Below, piece by piece: positions 6,811 to 14,355 of a stretch of 22,820 nucleotides of DNA. Position 1 is the first letter of the stretch; every line of letters starts with the position of its first letter. The notes under the pieces were generated by a model. It was not told the origin of the DNA, ran no database searches, and was given only the letters and a program-made list of their open reading frames with translations. A program made the position numbers and the translations under genes. Source of the stretch: CAYGHG01 sp964349515 (GTDB taxonomy: Bacteria > Oederibacteriota > PGYV01 > CAYGHG01); assembly GCA_964349515.1 (NCBI GenBank), contig CAYGHG010000035.1:1-22820 (forward strand), in the 5' to 3' direction.

Positions 6811-7907
6811 AGCTCGCCCAAAAATATATCGTATCAGAAATTCTCAGGACATTTTTTATAATACTGCTCGCAATAATACTTTTTATATTCATCTCCAACC
6901 TGCTTGACTCGATGCCCATGCTGATGCACCATAAGCCGGCGCTGCCGCTTGTCATCAGTTATTTTATATTCAACACCCCGTTTCTGGCGGCAGAGTCCAC
7001 CCCGTTTGCAATGCTTTTATCCATTCTTTTCGTATTCAGCCAGCTTAACAAAAACAATGAATTAACCGCCATGAAATCGCTCGGCATGAGTTTCTACTCG
7101 CTGAGCGCACCCGTGCTCGGCCTTTCGCTCGTGGTCTGCTTTTGCGCAATAATTTTTAACGAAACTGTTGTCTCCTACTCGGCGGACAGGGCAAAATACA
7201 TCAAGGAAACACTTATTGAAAAAAAGGACGATACCAGAAAAGGTATAATCCGCGATATGGCAAAACTCAGCCGCGGCGGTTTGGTCTATTACATAAGGCA
7301 GTTTGACGGCTTTTTGGGGGTAATGAAAGGCGTATGTGTCCTTAAAATCGACAAAGAATTCAATATGATTGAGCGCCTGGATGCCCGCGAGGGAGACTGG
7401 CAGGACGGAAAATGGGTGCTTAAAGACGGCTCTATAAGGCACTTCGAAAACGGCATAGAAACCAAAGTGGAACTCTTTGAATCAAGGGAACTTCCCGTTT
7501 CTGAAACCCCTGATGACTTCATAGTCCGCAGGCGCTCCGCCGAAGACACCCTTACCATAAACATTTTCCGCCTGGCAAGGCATATAGAAGTTCTGAAAGA
7601 AAGCGGTTTTAAGTACCACGAAGAAGCGGTGAATTTTCACCTGAAACTGGCCTTTCCTTTTGCTACATTCATACTCGCGCTTCTTGGAATCACCGTGCCA
7701 TTTCTGTTTACCGCAGCCAGATCGGCAATTAACGCGGCGCTCGGGTTTCTCTTCACTGTAATAACAGCATTTTTTTATATGGGTTTTGTAACTATCGCCC
7801 TTTCAGCCGGTAAAGCGGCGGCTATGCCGCCTATGCTCGCCGCCTGGATGCCGAATATAGTATTCACTCTTATAGGCCTTGCGCTCCTTAAAAAGACCCA
7901 GAAATAA
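6807..7907 (+). CDS. lptG: LptF/LptG family LPS export permease (second copy, LptG-like)
   Basis: A 366-residue partner of the preceding permease with the same plan. Membrane segments lie at about 12-32, 47-76 and 92-116, a periplasmic domain at about 120-270, and three segments at about 275-362. The family stretch FSQLNKNNELTAMKSLGMS follows the second segment. LptF and LptG form the heterodimeric transmembrane part of the LptB2FG exporter. Translation probably re-initiates at the ATGA overlap, helped by the AAAGGAAAAA just upstream. The stop at 7905-7907 lies 1 bp from the stop of a convergent minus-strand gene, and I see no terminator in between. Confidence 0.88.
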   Translation: MKLAQKYIVSEILRTFFIILLAIILFIFISNLLDSMPMLMHHKPALPLVISYFIFNTPFLAAESTPFAMLLSILFVFSQLNKNNELTAMKSLGMSFYSLSAPVLGLSLVVCFCAIIFNETVVSYSADRAKYIKETLIEKKDDTRKGIIRDMAKLSRGGLVYYIRQFDGFLGVMKGVCVLKIDKEFNMIERLDAREGDWQDGKWVLKDGSIRHFENGIETKVELFESRELPVSETPDDFIVRRRSAEDTLTINIFRLARHIEVLKESGFKYHEEAVNFHLKLAFPFATFILALLGITVPFLFTAARSAINAALGFLFTVITAFFYMGFVTIALSAGKAAAMPPMLAAWMPNIVFTLIGLALLKKTQK

Positions 7908-7908
7908 A

Positions 7909-8184
7909 CTACTTCCGTGTCCTTTCAAAATGCCCTATCCAGTCAAGCATTTTTGATACCTTTTCCAGGTCAAAGGAGCGCAGTTCCGAGCGGTTATTCA
8001 TTCTGTCAAGCCGCGACTGCATCTCATCTATCCTGTCCCTTTTTTCATGAACAAAATCAGAACGCATCGCGTCAGGGTCTGTGTACCTCGGTATTCCTTT
8101 TACCTTTTTCACTTTAATCACTTCCCTTCTTTCTTGTCTCAATACAAGTATACACCCGCTTTCATTGATAATCACTATTTTCAC
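7909..8184 (-). CDS. small orphan protein with a charged helical C-terminal half
   Basis: I do not recognise this family. The likely product is 91 residues starting at GTG 8184, beginning VKIVIINESGCILVL. An N-terminal beta-like stretch (about 1-35) is followed by a charged, probably helical segment rich in Asp, Glu and Arg (about 50-91, including RDRIDEMQSRLDRMNN), suggestive of a short coiled coil. There is no signal peptide or membrane segment. The frame stays open up to a TTG at 8220, but that codon sits inside a 12-bp palindrome and has no spaced ribosome site. GTG 8184 is preceded by GGGAGG, though 14 nt away, which is long. The gene is convergent with lptG by 1 bp and divergent from the CDF transporter. 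Confidence 0.5.
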   Translation of the reverse strand: MKIVIINESGCILVLRQERREVIKVKKVKGIPRYTDPDAMRSDFVHEKRDRIDEMQSRLDRMNNRSELRSFDLEKVSKMLDWIGHFERTRK

Positions 8185-8210
8185 AGATAATCCGTTTTCC
8201 TCCCTTATCC

Positions 8211-8222
8211 GGTTGTACAACC
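8211..8222. promoter_or_regulatory. perfect 12-bp palindrome, possible operator
   Basis: GGTTGTACAACC reads the same on both strands. It lies between the small minus-strand gene and the CDF transporter gene, 24 bp upstream of the -35 box of the latter. A dimeric regulator site shared by the divergent genes is possible; no regulator is encoded next to it. Confidence 0.35.
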
Positions 8223-8246
8223 CTGATATTCATAAAACTTAAAAAA

Positions 8247-8275
8247 TGGAAATCCGCCCAATTTTATTGTAGAAT
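8247..8275 (+). promoter_or_regulatory. sigma70-type promoter for a predicted leaderless CDF transporter mRNA
   Basis: TGGAAA (8247-8252), a 17-bp spacer and TAGAAT (8270-8275). The -10 box ends 6 nt before the ATG at 8282, putting the expected transcription start on the A of that ATG. No Shine-Dalgarno sequence is present. The layout matches that at 4169-4207. Confidence 0.5.
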
Positions 8276-8281
8276 GTAAAA

Positions 8282-9160
8282 ATGGAGAATAAGTTAAGGA
8301 TTATCAAACGCGTCACTTTTACAGGTATGGTTATTAACATTTTGCTATCTGCCGCCAAAATCACGGCAGGCTGGCTCGGTAACAGCCGGGCAGTACTTGC
8401 AGACGGCGTTCATTCCCTGTCAGATCTTGCGACAGACCTCGCGGTCATAATCGGCGCCAGATACTGGGAAATGCCGGCTGATAAAACACATCCATACGGC
8501 CACAGGCGCATAGAAGCAATGATATCCCTCTTCATCGGCTGCGCGCTGCTGCTTGTCGGCATTGGAATAGCATTTGACGCAATAAAACAGCTGAATAACC
8601 CGGTAAACGCGTCTCCGTCTCTCATAGCACTCATCGCGGCAGTTGTATCTATTATCTCCAAAGAGGTTTTGTATCGGTACACAATTAAAGCCGGCAAAAA
8701 AATCAACTCATCAGCATTAATTGCCAACGCCTGGCATCACCGTTCCGACTCGCTCAGCTCTGTCCCGGCCGCGCTGGCAGTAGGCGCCGCTATACTCTTT
8801 CCCGGCCTTGCTTTTCTTGATACTATAGGCGCCATACTGGTCACAATATTTATTTTTTATGCTTCCTACAAGATATTCAGGTCTGCTTTTCTGGAACTCA
8901 CCGACTACACTGCCCCGGCTGACATTTGCTTCAGAATAGAAGATGCCGCGAGAAACACCCCCGGTGTTTTAAGTACACACAAATGCCGCACCAGGATGTT
9001 AGGCGCCGATATTGCGGTTGACGTCCATATCCAGGTCAGAGGCTCTATGAGCGTAACCGAAGCGCATAAAATATCGGGAGCCGCCAAGCACAATATGATG
9101 GAAAAAGTACCGGAAGTCAAAGACGTGATAATTCACGTAGAACCCGATAAAGCGGATTAA
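8282..9160 (+). CDS. cation diffusion facilitator (CDF) family metal/proton antiporter
   Basis: A 292-residue inner-membrane transporter that exports divalent metal from the cytoplasm in exchange for protons. About six membrane segments fill residues 12-208 and a cytoplasmic ferredoxin-like dimerisation domain fills about 212-292. The metal site in segment 2 reads H44-x3-D48 (DGVHSLSD, followed by Asp52) and that in segment 5 reads H152-x3-D156 (HHRSD). His-Asp pairs in both positions are characteristic of Zn/Cd-type members rather than the Asp-rich Mn type, so zinc is the best guess. The family is certain; substrate is inferred from these residues. The gene stands alone on the plus strand and faces the minus-strand envC-like gene 48 bp away. 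Confidence 0.9.
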   Translation: MENKLRIIKRVTFTGMVINILLSAAKITAGWLGNSRAVLADGVHSLSDLATDLAVIIGARYWEMPADKTHPYGHRRIEAMISLFIGCALLLVGIGIAFDAIKQLNNPVNASPSLIALIAAVVSIISKEVLYRYTIKAGKKINSSALIANAWHHRSDSLSSVPAALAVGAAILFPGLAFLDTIGAILVTIFIFYASYKIFRSAFLELTDYTAPADICFRIEDAARNTPGVLSTHKCRTRMLGADIAVDVHIQVRGSMSVTEAHKISGAAKHNMMEKVPEVKDVIIHVEPDKAD

Positions 9161-9186
9161 AAATACCCCCGCCCCCATTATCAGGC

Positions 9187-9206
9187 GCCGCTCGCGGCTG
9201 TCTTTT
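9187..9206 (+). terminator. weak candidate terminator of the CDF gene
   Basis: GCCGC and GCGGC are separated by TC and followed by TGTCTTTT. The usable stem is about four GC pairs with a four-base loop. It is in the right place between convergent genes but short. Confidence 0.3.
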
Positions 9207-9208
9207 GC

Positions 9209-10387
9209 CTATCTGGCGGAAAGAAAATTCATCGGATTTACCGGTTCTGCCTTGTGTCTGACTTCAAAATAAAGGGCATTGCCATAGAATGACTCGGTAT
9301 CCCCCGCCTTTGCTATTACATCCCTCATCTGAACTTTAGCGTTAACCGATGTGTTGATTTCCGAAAGATGCGCGTATATGGAATAGTAGTTGCCGCCGTG
9401 ATAGACTATGACCATCCTGCCGTAGCCTTCAAACCAGTCAGCGTACATCACAGTGCCTTTAAATATGGAATATACCGGCTCACCATTTTTTGCCGATATG
9501 TGTATTCCTCTGTTATAGACTATGGTCTGAAACCTGGGGTGCTTGTATTTTCCGAAACCCGCAAGAATTTTGCCTCCGCTCAAAACCGGCCACGGAAATT
9601 TTTTGCGGTGTTTTGAAAAAGCCACCCCTGCTTCCTTGTCGGTAAGCTCTGCGGTTGACTGTATTTTCTGCATCATCGCGCTGAGTTTTCCCGCGCTTTT
9701 TTCAAGCTCGCTGAGCATTTTTTTCCGCTTGCCGATGTCGCGCTGAATGGACCTCAGAAGGTTCCTTTTTTCCCACCTCTCATTTTTGTGCCGCTCCCAT
9801 TCTTTAGCCTTGTCTTTTTTTATTGAGTCAAGTTCAGCTTTGTATTCTTTAAGTGCCGCTGCGTCGGTTTCCAGGTTTTCAATAGCCGCCGCGTAAGAGG
9901 CTATCAGCTGGGCGTTTTTTTTGGAGATAACCTTCATGAATTTATAGCGGTTTATGAATTCAGAAGCGGTTTTTGATTTTAAAAGTATTTTAACCTGGGC
10001 AGACTCCTCTTTTTTATACTCTTCCCTGATTATTCTGCCTATAAGCTTCTCTTTCTCCATTCTGAGGCGCTTTGATTCCTCTATGGATTTTTCTATGTCC
10101 TTAATGCCGCGCTCTATGACCCCTATATTGTTGTCAAAAACATCAAGTTCTTTTTTTGTAAGGGCAATCTCACGTTCGAGCTGCTGGAGGTGTTTTGCAG
10201 TCGCCTTTTCTTTTGTTTGCTCCCTGCCTATGCCGCGCCGTTCGGCTTGAATGCGTGAGCGTATATCGCCGAGCTCTTTTTTTGTTTTATCAAGATAGGC
10301 CTTAAAATCCCTCTGTTCGGCCCCGTTTACAGATACCCACACAAGCATAAGCGCGGCGGCCAGTGCCGCGGCAGGGAACCGCTTCAC
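9209..10387 (-). CDS. envC: EnvC-like murein hydrolase activator with coiled coil and degenerate LytM (M23) domain
   Basis: A 392-residue exported protein. A signal peptide (about 1-22) is followed by a long coiled coil rich in Lys, Glu and Arg (about 24-255) and a LytM domain (about 270-390). In active LytM enzymes zinc is held by HxGxD and HLHFE. Here these read N292-R-G-I-H296 and A371-L-Y373-F-E, so all three zinc ligands are replaced; only His340 (YAHL) remains. This loss defines EnvC, which does not cut peptidoglycan but activates amidases when FtsEX moves it. The start is GTG, its TGA-sharing GTGA overlap with ftsX implying coupled translation. The ftsE-ftsX-envC order supports the call. 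No amidase gene is in the window. Confidence 0.88.
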   Translation of the reverse strand: MKRFPAAALAAALMLVWVSVNGAEQRDFKAYLDKTKKELGDIRSRIQAERRGIGREQTKEKATAKHLQQLEREIALTKKELDVFDNNIGVIERGIKDIEKSIEESKRLRMEKEKLIGRIIREEYKKEESAQVKILLKSKTASEFINRYKFMKVISKKNAQLIASYAAAIENLETDAAALKEYKAELDSIKKDKAKEWERHKNERWEKRNLLRSIQRDIGKRKKMLSELEKSAGKLSAMMQKIQSTAELTDKEAGVAFSKHRKKFPWPVLSGGKILAGFGKYKHPRFQTIVYNRGIHISAKNGEPVYSIFKGTVMYADWFEGYGRMVIVYHGGNYYSIYAHLSEINTSVNAKVQMRDVIAKAGDTESFYGNALYFEVRHKAEPVNPMNFLSAR

Positions 10388-11262
10388 CTGTCAATACCCG
10401 CCTGCGAAACCAGGCTGCCTGTCAGTCCGAGCAGTACTCCCGCTCCTGCACACCCGGCAAGAAACTGTGCATACATGAATTCCGGCTTTAGTATGAAAAA
10501 AGCCGACAGATTTATTCCTGTCTCCTGCCAGATTTTAAAGCTTAACGCCGATACAACAGCATAAACAAGGCCCCAGCCTATCAGCCCCCCCATGACCCCG
10601 TGTATTATGCCTTCAAAAACAAATGGCATCCTTATGTAACCTTCGGTAGCCCCCACCATTCTGAATATATATATGTCCTGGCGCCTCGCGTAAATTGTAA
10701 GCTTTATTATGCTTGAAACCACAAAAACCGAGGCGAGAGAGAACACTATCCCTGCAGCCATGGCTATCATTTTTACAAGATTCATTATGTTGACCAGATT
10801 TTCTATCTCATCAGCGCCGTACTGTACGTCTTCAACACCCTGTTTCTGACGGAAATAATCGGCTATCTTCCTGGCAGTGTCTTTGTTGTATGATTTCATT
10901 GTCACCACCAGAGAGTCGGGCAGAGGGTTTTCCGAGAAACTTTCCATTACCAGTTTCATTTCAGAGTCTTTTACAAAATCCTGATAAGCGTCCCACTTGG
11001 TGACATATTTTATTGATTCCACACCTGCAAGGGAGGAGGCTTCCGTTATGAGGTTGTCAGCTTTGTCTTTCGCGGTATTATCCTGAAGAAAAACCACTAT
11101 TTCAAGCTTTTTTTCCACCTTTTCTATGAATGCCGACAGCGAAAGGTGCATCAGAAAATAGGCGCCCAGAACCGTCACCGTAACAGTGATGGTGCCTATG
11201 GATATCAGGCTCATCAGCCCGCTTCTTTTAAAGTTAAGGAATACCTCCTTTATCCACCGCAT
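10384..11262 (-). CDS. ftsX: cell division protein FtsX (ABC transporter-like permease)
   Basis: A 292-residue protein with the FtsX layout. A short cytoplasmic N-terminus (MRWIKEVFLNFKRSG) leads into membrane segment 1 (about 16-40), a periplasmic domain (about 42-165, including VVFLQDN and a region of alternating short helices), and three more segments (about 168-195, 218-242, 260-285). FtsX relays FtsE ATP cycles across the membrane to EnvC-type activators. ATG 11262 lies 1 nt after the ftsE stop (TAATATG), preceded by AGGATGG. An in-frame start 15 codons upstream would overlap ftsE and add residues not seen in the family, so it was not used. Confidence 0.9.
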   Translation of the reverse strand: MRWIKEVFLNFKRSGLMSLISIGTITVTVTVLGAYFLMHLSLSAFIEKVEKKLEIVVFLQDNTAKDKADNLITEASSLAGVESIKYVTKWDAYQDFVKDSEMKLVMESFSENPLPDSLVVTMKSYNKDTARKIADYFRQKQGVEDVQYGADEIENLVNIMNLVKMIAMAAGIVFSLASVFVVSSIIKLTIYARRQDIYIFRMVGATEGYIRMPFVFEGIIHGVMGGLIGWGLVYAVVSALSFKIWQETGINLSAFFILKPEFMYAQFLAGCAGAGVLLGLTGSLVSQAGIDR

Positions 11263-11263
11263 A

Positions 11264-11914
11264 TTAAGCCATCCTGCCTTTATCAAGTTTGATGACACGC
11301 CCGCCAAGTTTTTCCATTATTTCCCTGTTATGGGTGGCTACTATTACCGTAGTCCCCTTTTTATTTATTTCAGTGAACATCTCCATTATTTCCCATGTGC
11401 TGAAATCGTCAAGATTGCCGGTCGGCTCATCCGCGAGAAGCACCGGAGGGTTTGTTATAAGCGCTCTTGCTATGGCCACCTTCTGTTTTTCACCCCCGCT
11501 TAAGTGCCAGGGATTCAGTTTTTCCCTGCCCGCGAGACCGATCTTTCTTACCGCTTCAGAGGCCATTGCTTTTGTGTACTCGGGGTTACAACCGGTTATT
11601 TCAAGAGGAAGTGCGATATTTTCGTGTACGCTGCGGTCAAACAGAAGCTTGAAATCCTGAAATACAAAACCGATGCCCCTCCTGTAAAACGGGACCTTTC
11701 CTGCGTTAAGATGCCCTATGTCCGTTTCGTTTACAATAATACTTCCCATCGTCGGTATCTCTTCCCTGTATAAAAGTTTCAAAACAGTCGTCTTACCCGC
11801 GCCTGAAGGCCCGGTAAGAAAAACAAACTCGCCTTTTTCAACTGAAAAATTTATATCCTCAAGCGCCTTAATGTCAGAACCGAATATTTTATAGACCCGG
11901 TTGAATTTTATCAT
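11264..11914 (-). CDS. ftsE: cell division ATP-binding protein FtsE
   Basis: A 216-residue ABC ATPase. Visible motifs: Walker A GPSGAGKT (35-42), Q-loop Gln86 (FQDF), signature LSGGE (138-142), Walker B VLLADE (158-163) and H-loop His195 (ATHNRE). The length and the IKFNRVYKIFG start fit FtsE. It pairs with FtsX as a mechanotransmitter at the division site rather than a transporter. Its ATG overlaps the stop of the upstream metallo-beta-lactamase gene by one base (TGATG), suggesting coupling to a gene with which FtsE is not normally linked. Confidence 0.93.
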   Translation of the reverse strand: MIKFNRVYKIFGSDIKALEDINFSVEKGEFVFLTGPSGAGKTTVLKLLYREEIPTMGSIIVNETDIGHLNAGKVPFYRRGIGFVFQDFKLLFDRSVHENIALPLEITGCNPEYTKAMASEAVRKIGLAGREKLNPWHLSGGEKQKVAIARALITNPPVLLADEPTGNLDDFSTWEIMEMFTEINKKGTTVIVATHNREIMEKLGGRVIKLDKGRMA

Positions 11915-13317
11915 CAGACAAGCGCCTCAGAACGGCCGGGGTCCGGGATTATAACTTCTTTTATTCCTTCAGCGAGCAGTTTTGCCGCCAGTTCTTCCTG
12001 CTGTTCCGGTTCACCGTGAACCAGGAAAACTTTTTTAAGCCTTCCGTCCTTTGCCGCTTTTTTGGCAAAAGTGACAAGCCCGGAACTTCCTGCGTGGCCG
12101 CTGAATTCGTTTATTACCTTCACCTGCGCGTTTATCCTGTGAGGCTCGCCGAATATTTTTATATCCCTCTGCCCTTCCATTATCATCCTGCCCAACGTAT
12201 TTACAGCCTGATACCCTACAAAAAGCACCGTATTTTTGGGGTCATCCACATTGTTTTTGAGATGGTGGAGTATCCTGCCCGCCTCGCACATACCTGTAGC
12301 CGACAGAATGATACAGGGCTGCTTATACTCGTTTATCTTCTTTGATTCCTCCACATCCTGCGTGTACTGCACCAGTTCAAGGTAAAAAGGGTTGTTGTTT
12401 TCAGCTATGAATTTCAACATATCATCGTCAAAACATTCACTGTGGCTGCGGAACACATCCGTGACCCTTATCGTAAGCGGGCTGTCTACAAATACCGGCA
12501 TAGCAGGTATTTTATTTTCTATGAAAAGCTTGTTTAACACGTAAAGCATCTCCTGCGCCCGTTCCACCGCGAACACGGGTACAATCATCTTTCCGCCCCT
12601 GCTGTAAGTATCATTAATGATTGCGGCAAGTTTTGAATACGCAGAAGGTATGGGCTTATGGTCGCGGGCGCCGTATGTCGACTCCATTACCAGATAGTCA
12701 ATCTTATAGAGCTGGTCCGGGTCTTTTAATATAGGCAGTTGTTTGCGGCCGAGGTCGCCGGTATAGCCGACCTTTATTTCTTTGCCGTTATCGTTGATAT
12801 TAAGAACAAGCATAGCCGATCCGAGTATGTGGCCGGCGTTAAGAAAGTAGCCCTTCATAGAGGGCGAGACTTCGAAGTATTCCCCTATTGATTTAGGCAC
12901 AAAAAGTTTTAGGGATTCCTCCGCCTGTTCAAGATCATACAGCGGCTCAAAAGGAGCTTTCCCCTGCTTCACCCTTTTCTTATTTACGTACTCAAGGTCC
13001 TTCATCTGAACGTAAGCGGAATCAGGGAGCATAAGTTCGCACAGGTCGCGGGTGGCATGCGTGGAGTAAACCTTTCCCTTAAATCCCTGCACCATAAAAG
13101 TCGGTATGTTGCCGCAGTGGTCTATGTGCGCATGAGTGAGAATGATTGAATTAACAGACGCAGGGTCAAGCGGAAACTCCCTGTTTTTTTCAAAAGCTTC
13201 TTTTCGCTTCCCCTGTTTCATGCCGCAGTCAAGCAGCAGCCTGTACCCTCCCTGCTCAACGAGGTGCATTGACCCCGTCACTTCCTTTGCCGCGCCGTAG
13301 AATGTTATTCTTGCCAA
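11914..13317 (-). CDS. beta-CASP metallo-beta-lactamase, CPSF73/YSH1-like RNA-processing hydrolase
   Basis: A 467-residue soluble enzyme. The N-terminal beta-lactamase fold carries THAHIDH (61-67), giving zinc ligands His62, His64, Asp66 and His67. The beta-CASP insertion covers about 240-370 (with ATGMCEAGRILHHL near its end), and the C-terminal RNA-specificity motif FSGHAG and HGEPEQQ follow. Bacterial relatives are endo/exoribonucleases. This arrangement is that of the CPSF73-like branch, not RNase J. Translation starts at TTG 13317 with AGGAG about 6 nt upstream, and the N-terminus (MARITFYGAAKEVTGS) matches the family. It follows pfkA by 19 bp and overlaps ftsE by 1 bp. RNA cleavage is the family activity; the target is unknown. 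Confidence 0.88.
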   Translation of the reverse strand: MARITFYGAAKEVTGSMHLVEQGGYRLLLDCGMKQGKRKEAFEKNREFPLDPASVNSIILTHAHIDHCGNIPTFMVQGFKGKVYSTHATRDLCELMLPDSAYVQMKDLEYVNKKRVKQGKAPFEPLYDLEQAEESLKLFVPKSIGEYFEVSPSMKGYFLNAGHILGSAMLVLNINDNGKEIKVGYTGDLGRKQLPILKDPDQLYKIDYLVMESTYGARDHKPIPSAYSKLAAIINDTYSRGGKMIVPVFAVERAQEMLYVLNKLFIENKIPAMPVFVDSPLTIRVTDVFRSHSECFDDDMLKFIAENNNPFYLELVQYTQDVEESKKINEYKQPCIILSATGMCEAGRILHHLKNNVDDPKNTVLFVGYQAVNTLGRMIMEGQRDIKIFGEPHRINAQVKVINEFSGHAGSSGLVTFAKKAAKDGRLKKVFLVHGEPEQQEELAAKLLAEGIKEVIIPDPGRSEALV

Positions 13318-13336
13318 CTCGCTCTCCTGATGTTTT

Positions 13337-14311
13337 TTAGAGGGACAGGAACTTATTCATGTTGTATTCGTGCAGGCTTATCTTTTTTTCTTTTTTAATG
13401 ACATCTTTCATGTCAATTACCCTGTAACCCGAACCCTGTAAGGCAGCCATTTTTGACTCGCCTTTTTTCATTTTTATAAGCGCCATTACGGCCTCATACC
13501 CGAAAGCAAGTCCCAGTTTTCTGCTCATAGCGGTGGGCCTTCCCCCGCGCTGAATGTATCCGAGCACTGTGTATCTCGTCTCCATTCCGGTGCGTTTTTC
13601 TATTGTTTTGGCAAGAGTGGGAGTGGCGCCAAAGCCTTCCGCGGCAACCACTATACTGCTGTCTTTGCCCCTGCGGATTCCGCGCTCAAGCGTGCCGCAA
13701 ATCTGCTTCATTGACAATTTATGCCTGAGTTCCGGAAGAAGTATGACTTCCGCGCCGCCTGTCATGCCTATTTCAAGCGCCAAAAAACCGTGCTCCCTTC
13801 CCATCACTTCTACGATAAATATTCTCTCGTGGGAAGCTGCGGTATCCCTTATCTTGTCTATGGCGTCAAGCCCTACATTTACAGCAGTGTCAAAACCGAT
13901 AGTATAATCGGTCCCATATACGTCGTTGTCTATGGACCCCGGTATGAAAACTGTCGGTATTCCCGTCTCTTTGGTTATCGTATAAGCGCCCATCCTCGAG
14001 CCGTCACCGCCTATCACCACAAGCCCGTCAGCACGCATGGAAGCAAGATGTTTATAGGCAATCTCGCGTGTCTCCCTTTTGTGAAACTCCTTCATCCGCT
14101 TTGTCTGGAGTATGGTTCCGCCCGTGTTAATGATACCGCCGACGCTTTTCAGCGACATTTCAATGAATTTATTGTTGACCAGCCCACTGAAGCCTTCTTC
14201 TATCCCGAAAACCTCGCGGTTATTTCCGATCGCTGTCCTTACTACCGCCCTTATAGCGGCGTTCATCCCCGAGGCATCGCCTCCTGTAGTCATTACACAT
14301 ATGCGCTTCAT
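13337..14311 (-). CDS. pfkA: ATP-dependent 6-phosphofructokinase
   Basis: A 324-residue glycolytic enzyme that phosphorylates fructose 6-phosphate to the 1,6-bisphosphate. Motifs seen: TTGGDASGMNAAIRA (8-22), IGGDGS (100-105), PGSIDND (124-130, catalytic base Asp128), MGREHGFLA, and QRGGRPTAMSRKLG. Gly104 in GGDGS and Gly125 in PGSIDND are the residues of ATP-dependent enzymes; PPi-dependent ones have Asp and Lys there. Length matches the short bacterial PfkA type. GGAGGG lies 6 nt before the ATG. Its position between envelope genes and a ribonuclease-like gene is unusual, and a functional link cannot be read from the sequence. Confidence 0.93.
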   Translation of the reverse strand: MKRICVMTTGGDASGMNAAIRAVVRTAIGNNREVFGIEEGFSGLVNNKFIEMSLKSVGGIINTGGTILQTKRMKEFHKRETREIAYKHLASMRADGLVVIGGDGSRMGAYTITKETGIPTVFIPGSIDNDVYGTDYTIGFDTAVNVGLDAIDKIRDTAASHERIFIVEVMGREHGFLALEIGMTGGAEVILLPELRHKLSMKQICGTLERGIRRGKDSSIVVAAEGFGATPTLAKTIEKRTGMETRYTVLGYIQRGGRPTAMSRKLGLAFGYEAVMALIKMKKGESKMAALQGSGYRVIDMKDVIKKEKKISLHEYNMNKFLSL

Positions 14312-14355
14312 AAAACCCTCCGGGCTCTAGTAGATTTTGGGCGGTTTTTCCGGTG

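Noticed and set aside
11914..13317. RNase J
   Set aside because: The domain order is continuous, without the RNase J C-terminal extension, and the motifs match the CPSF73-like branch of beta-CASP enzymes.
13337..14311. PPi-dependent phosphofructokinase
   Set aside because: Gly104 and Gly125 occupy the positions that are Asp and Lys in PPi-dependent enzymes.
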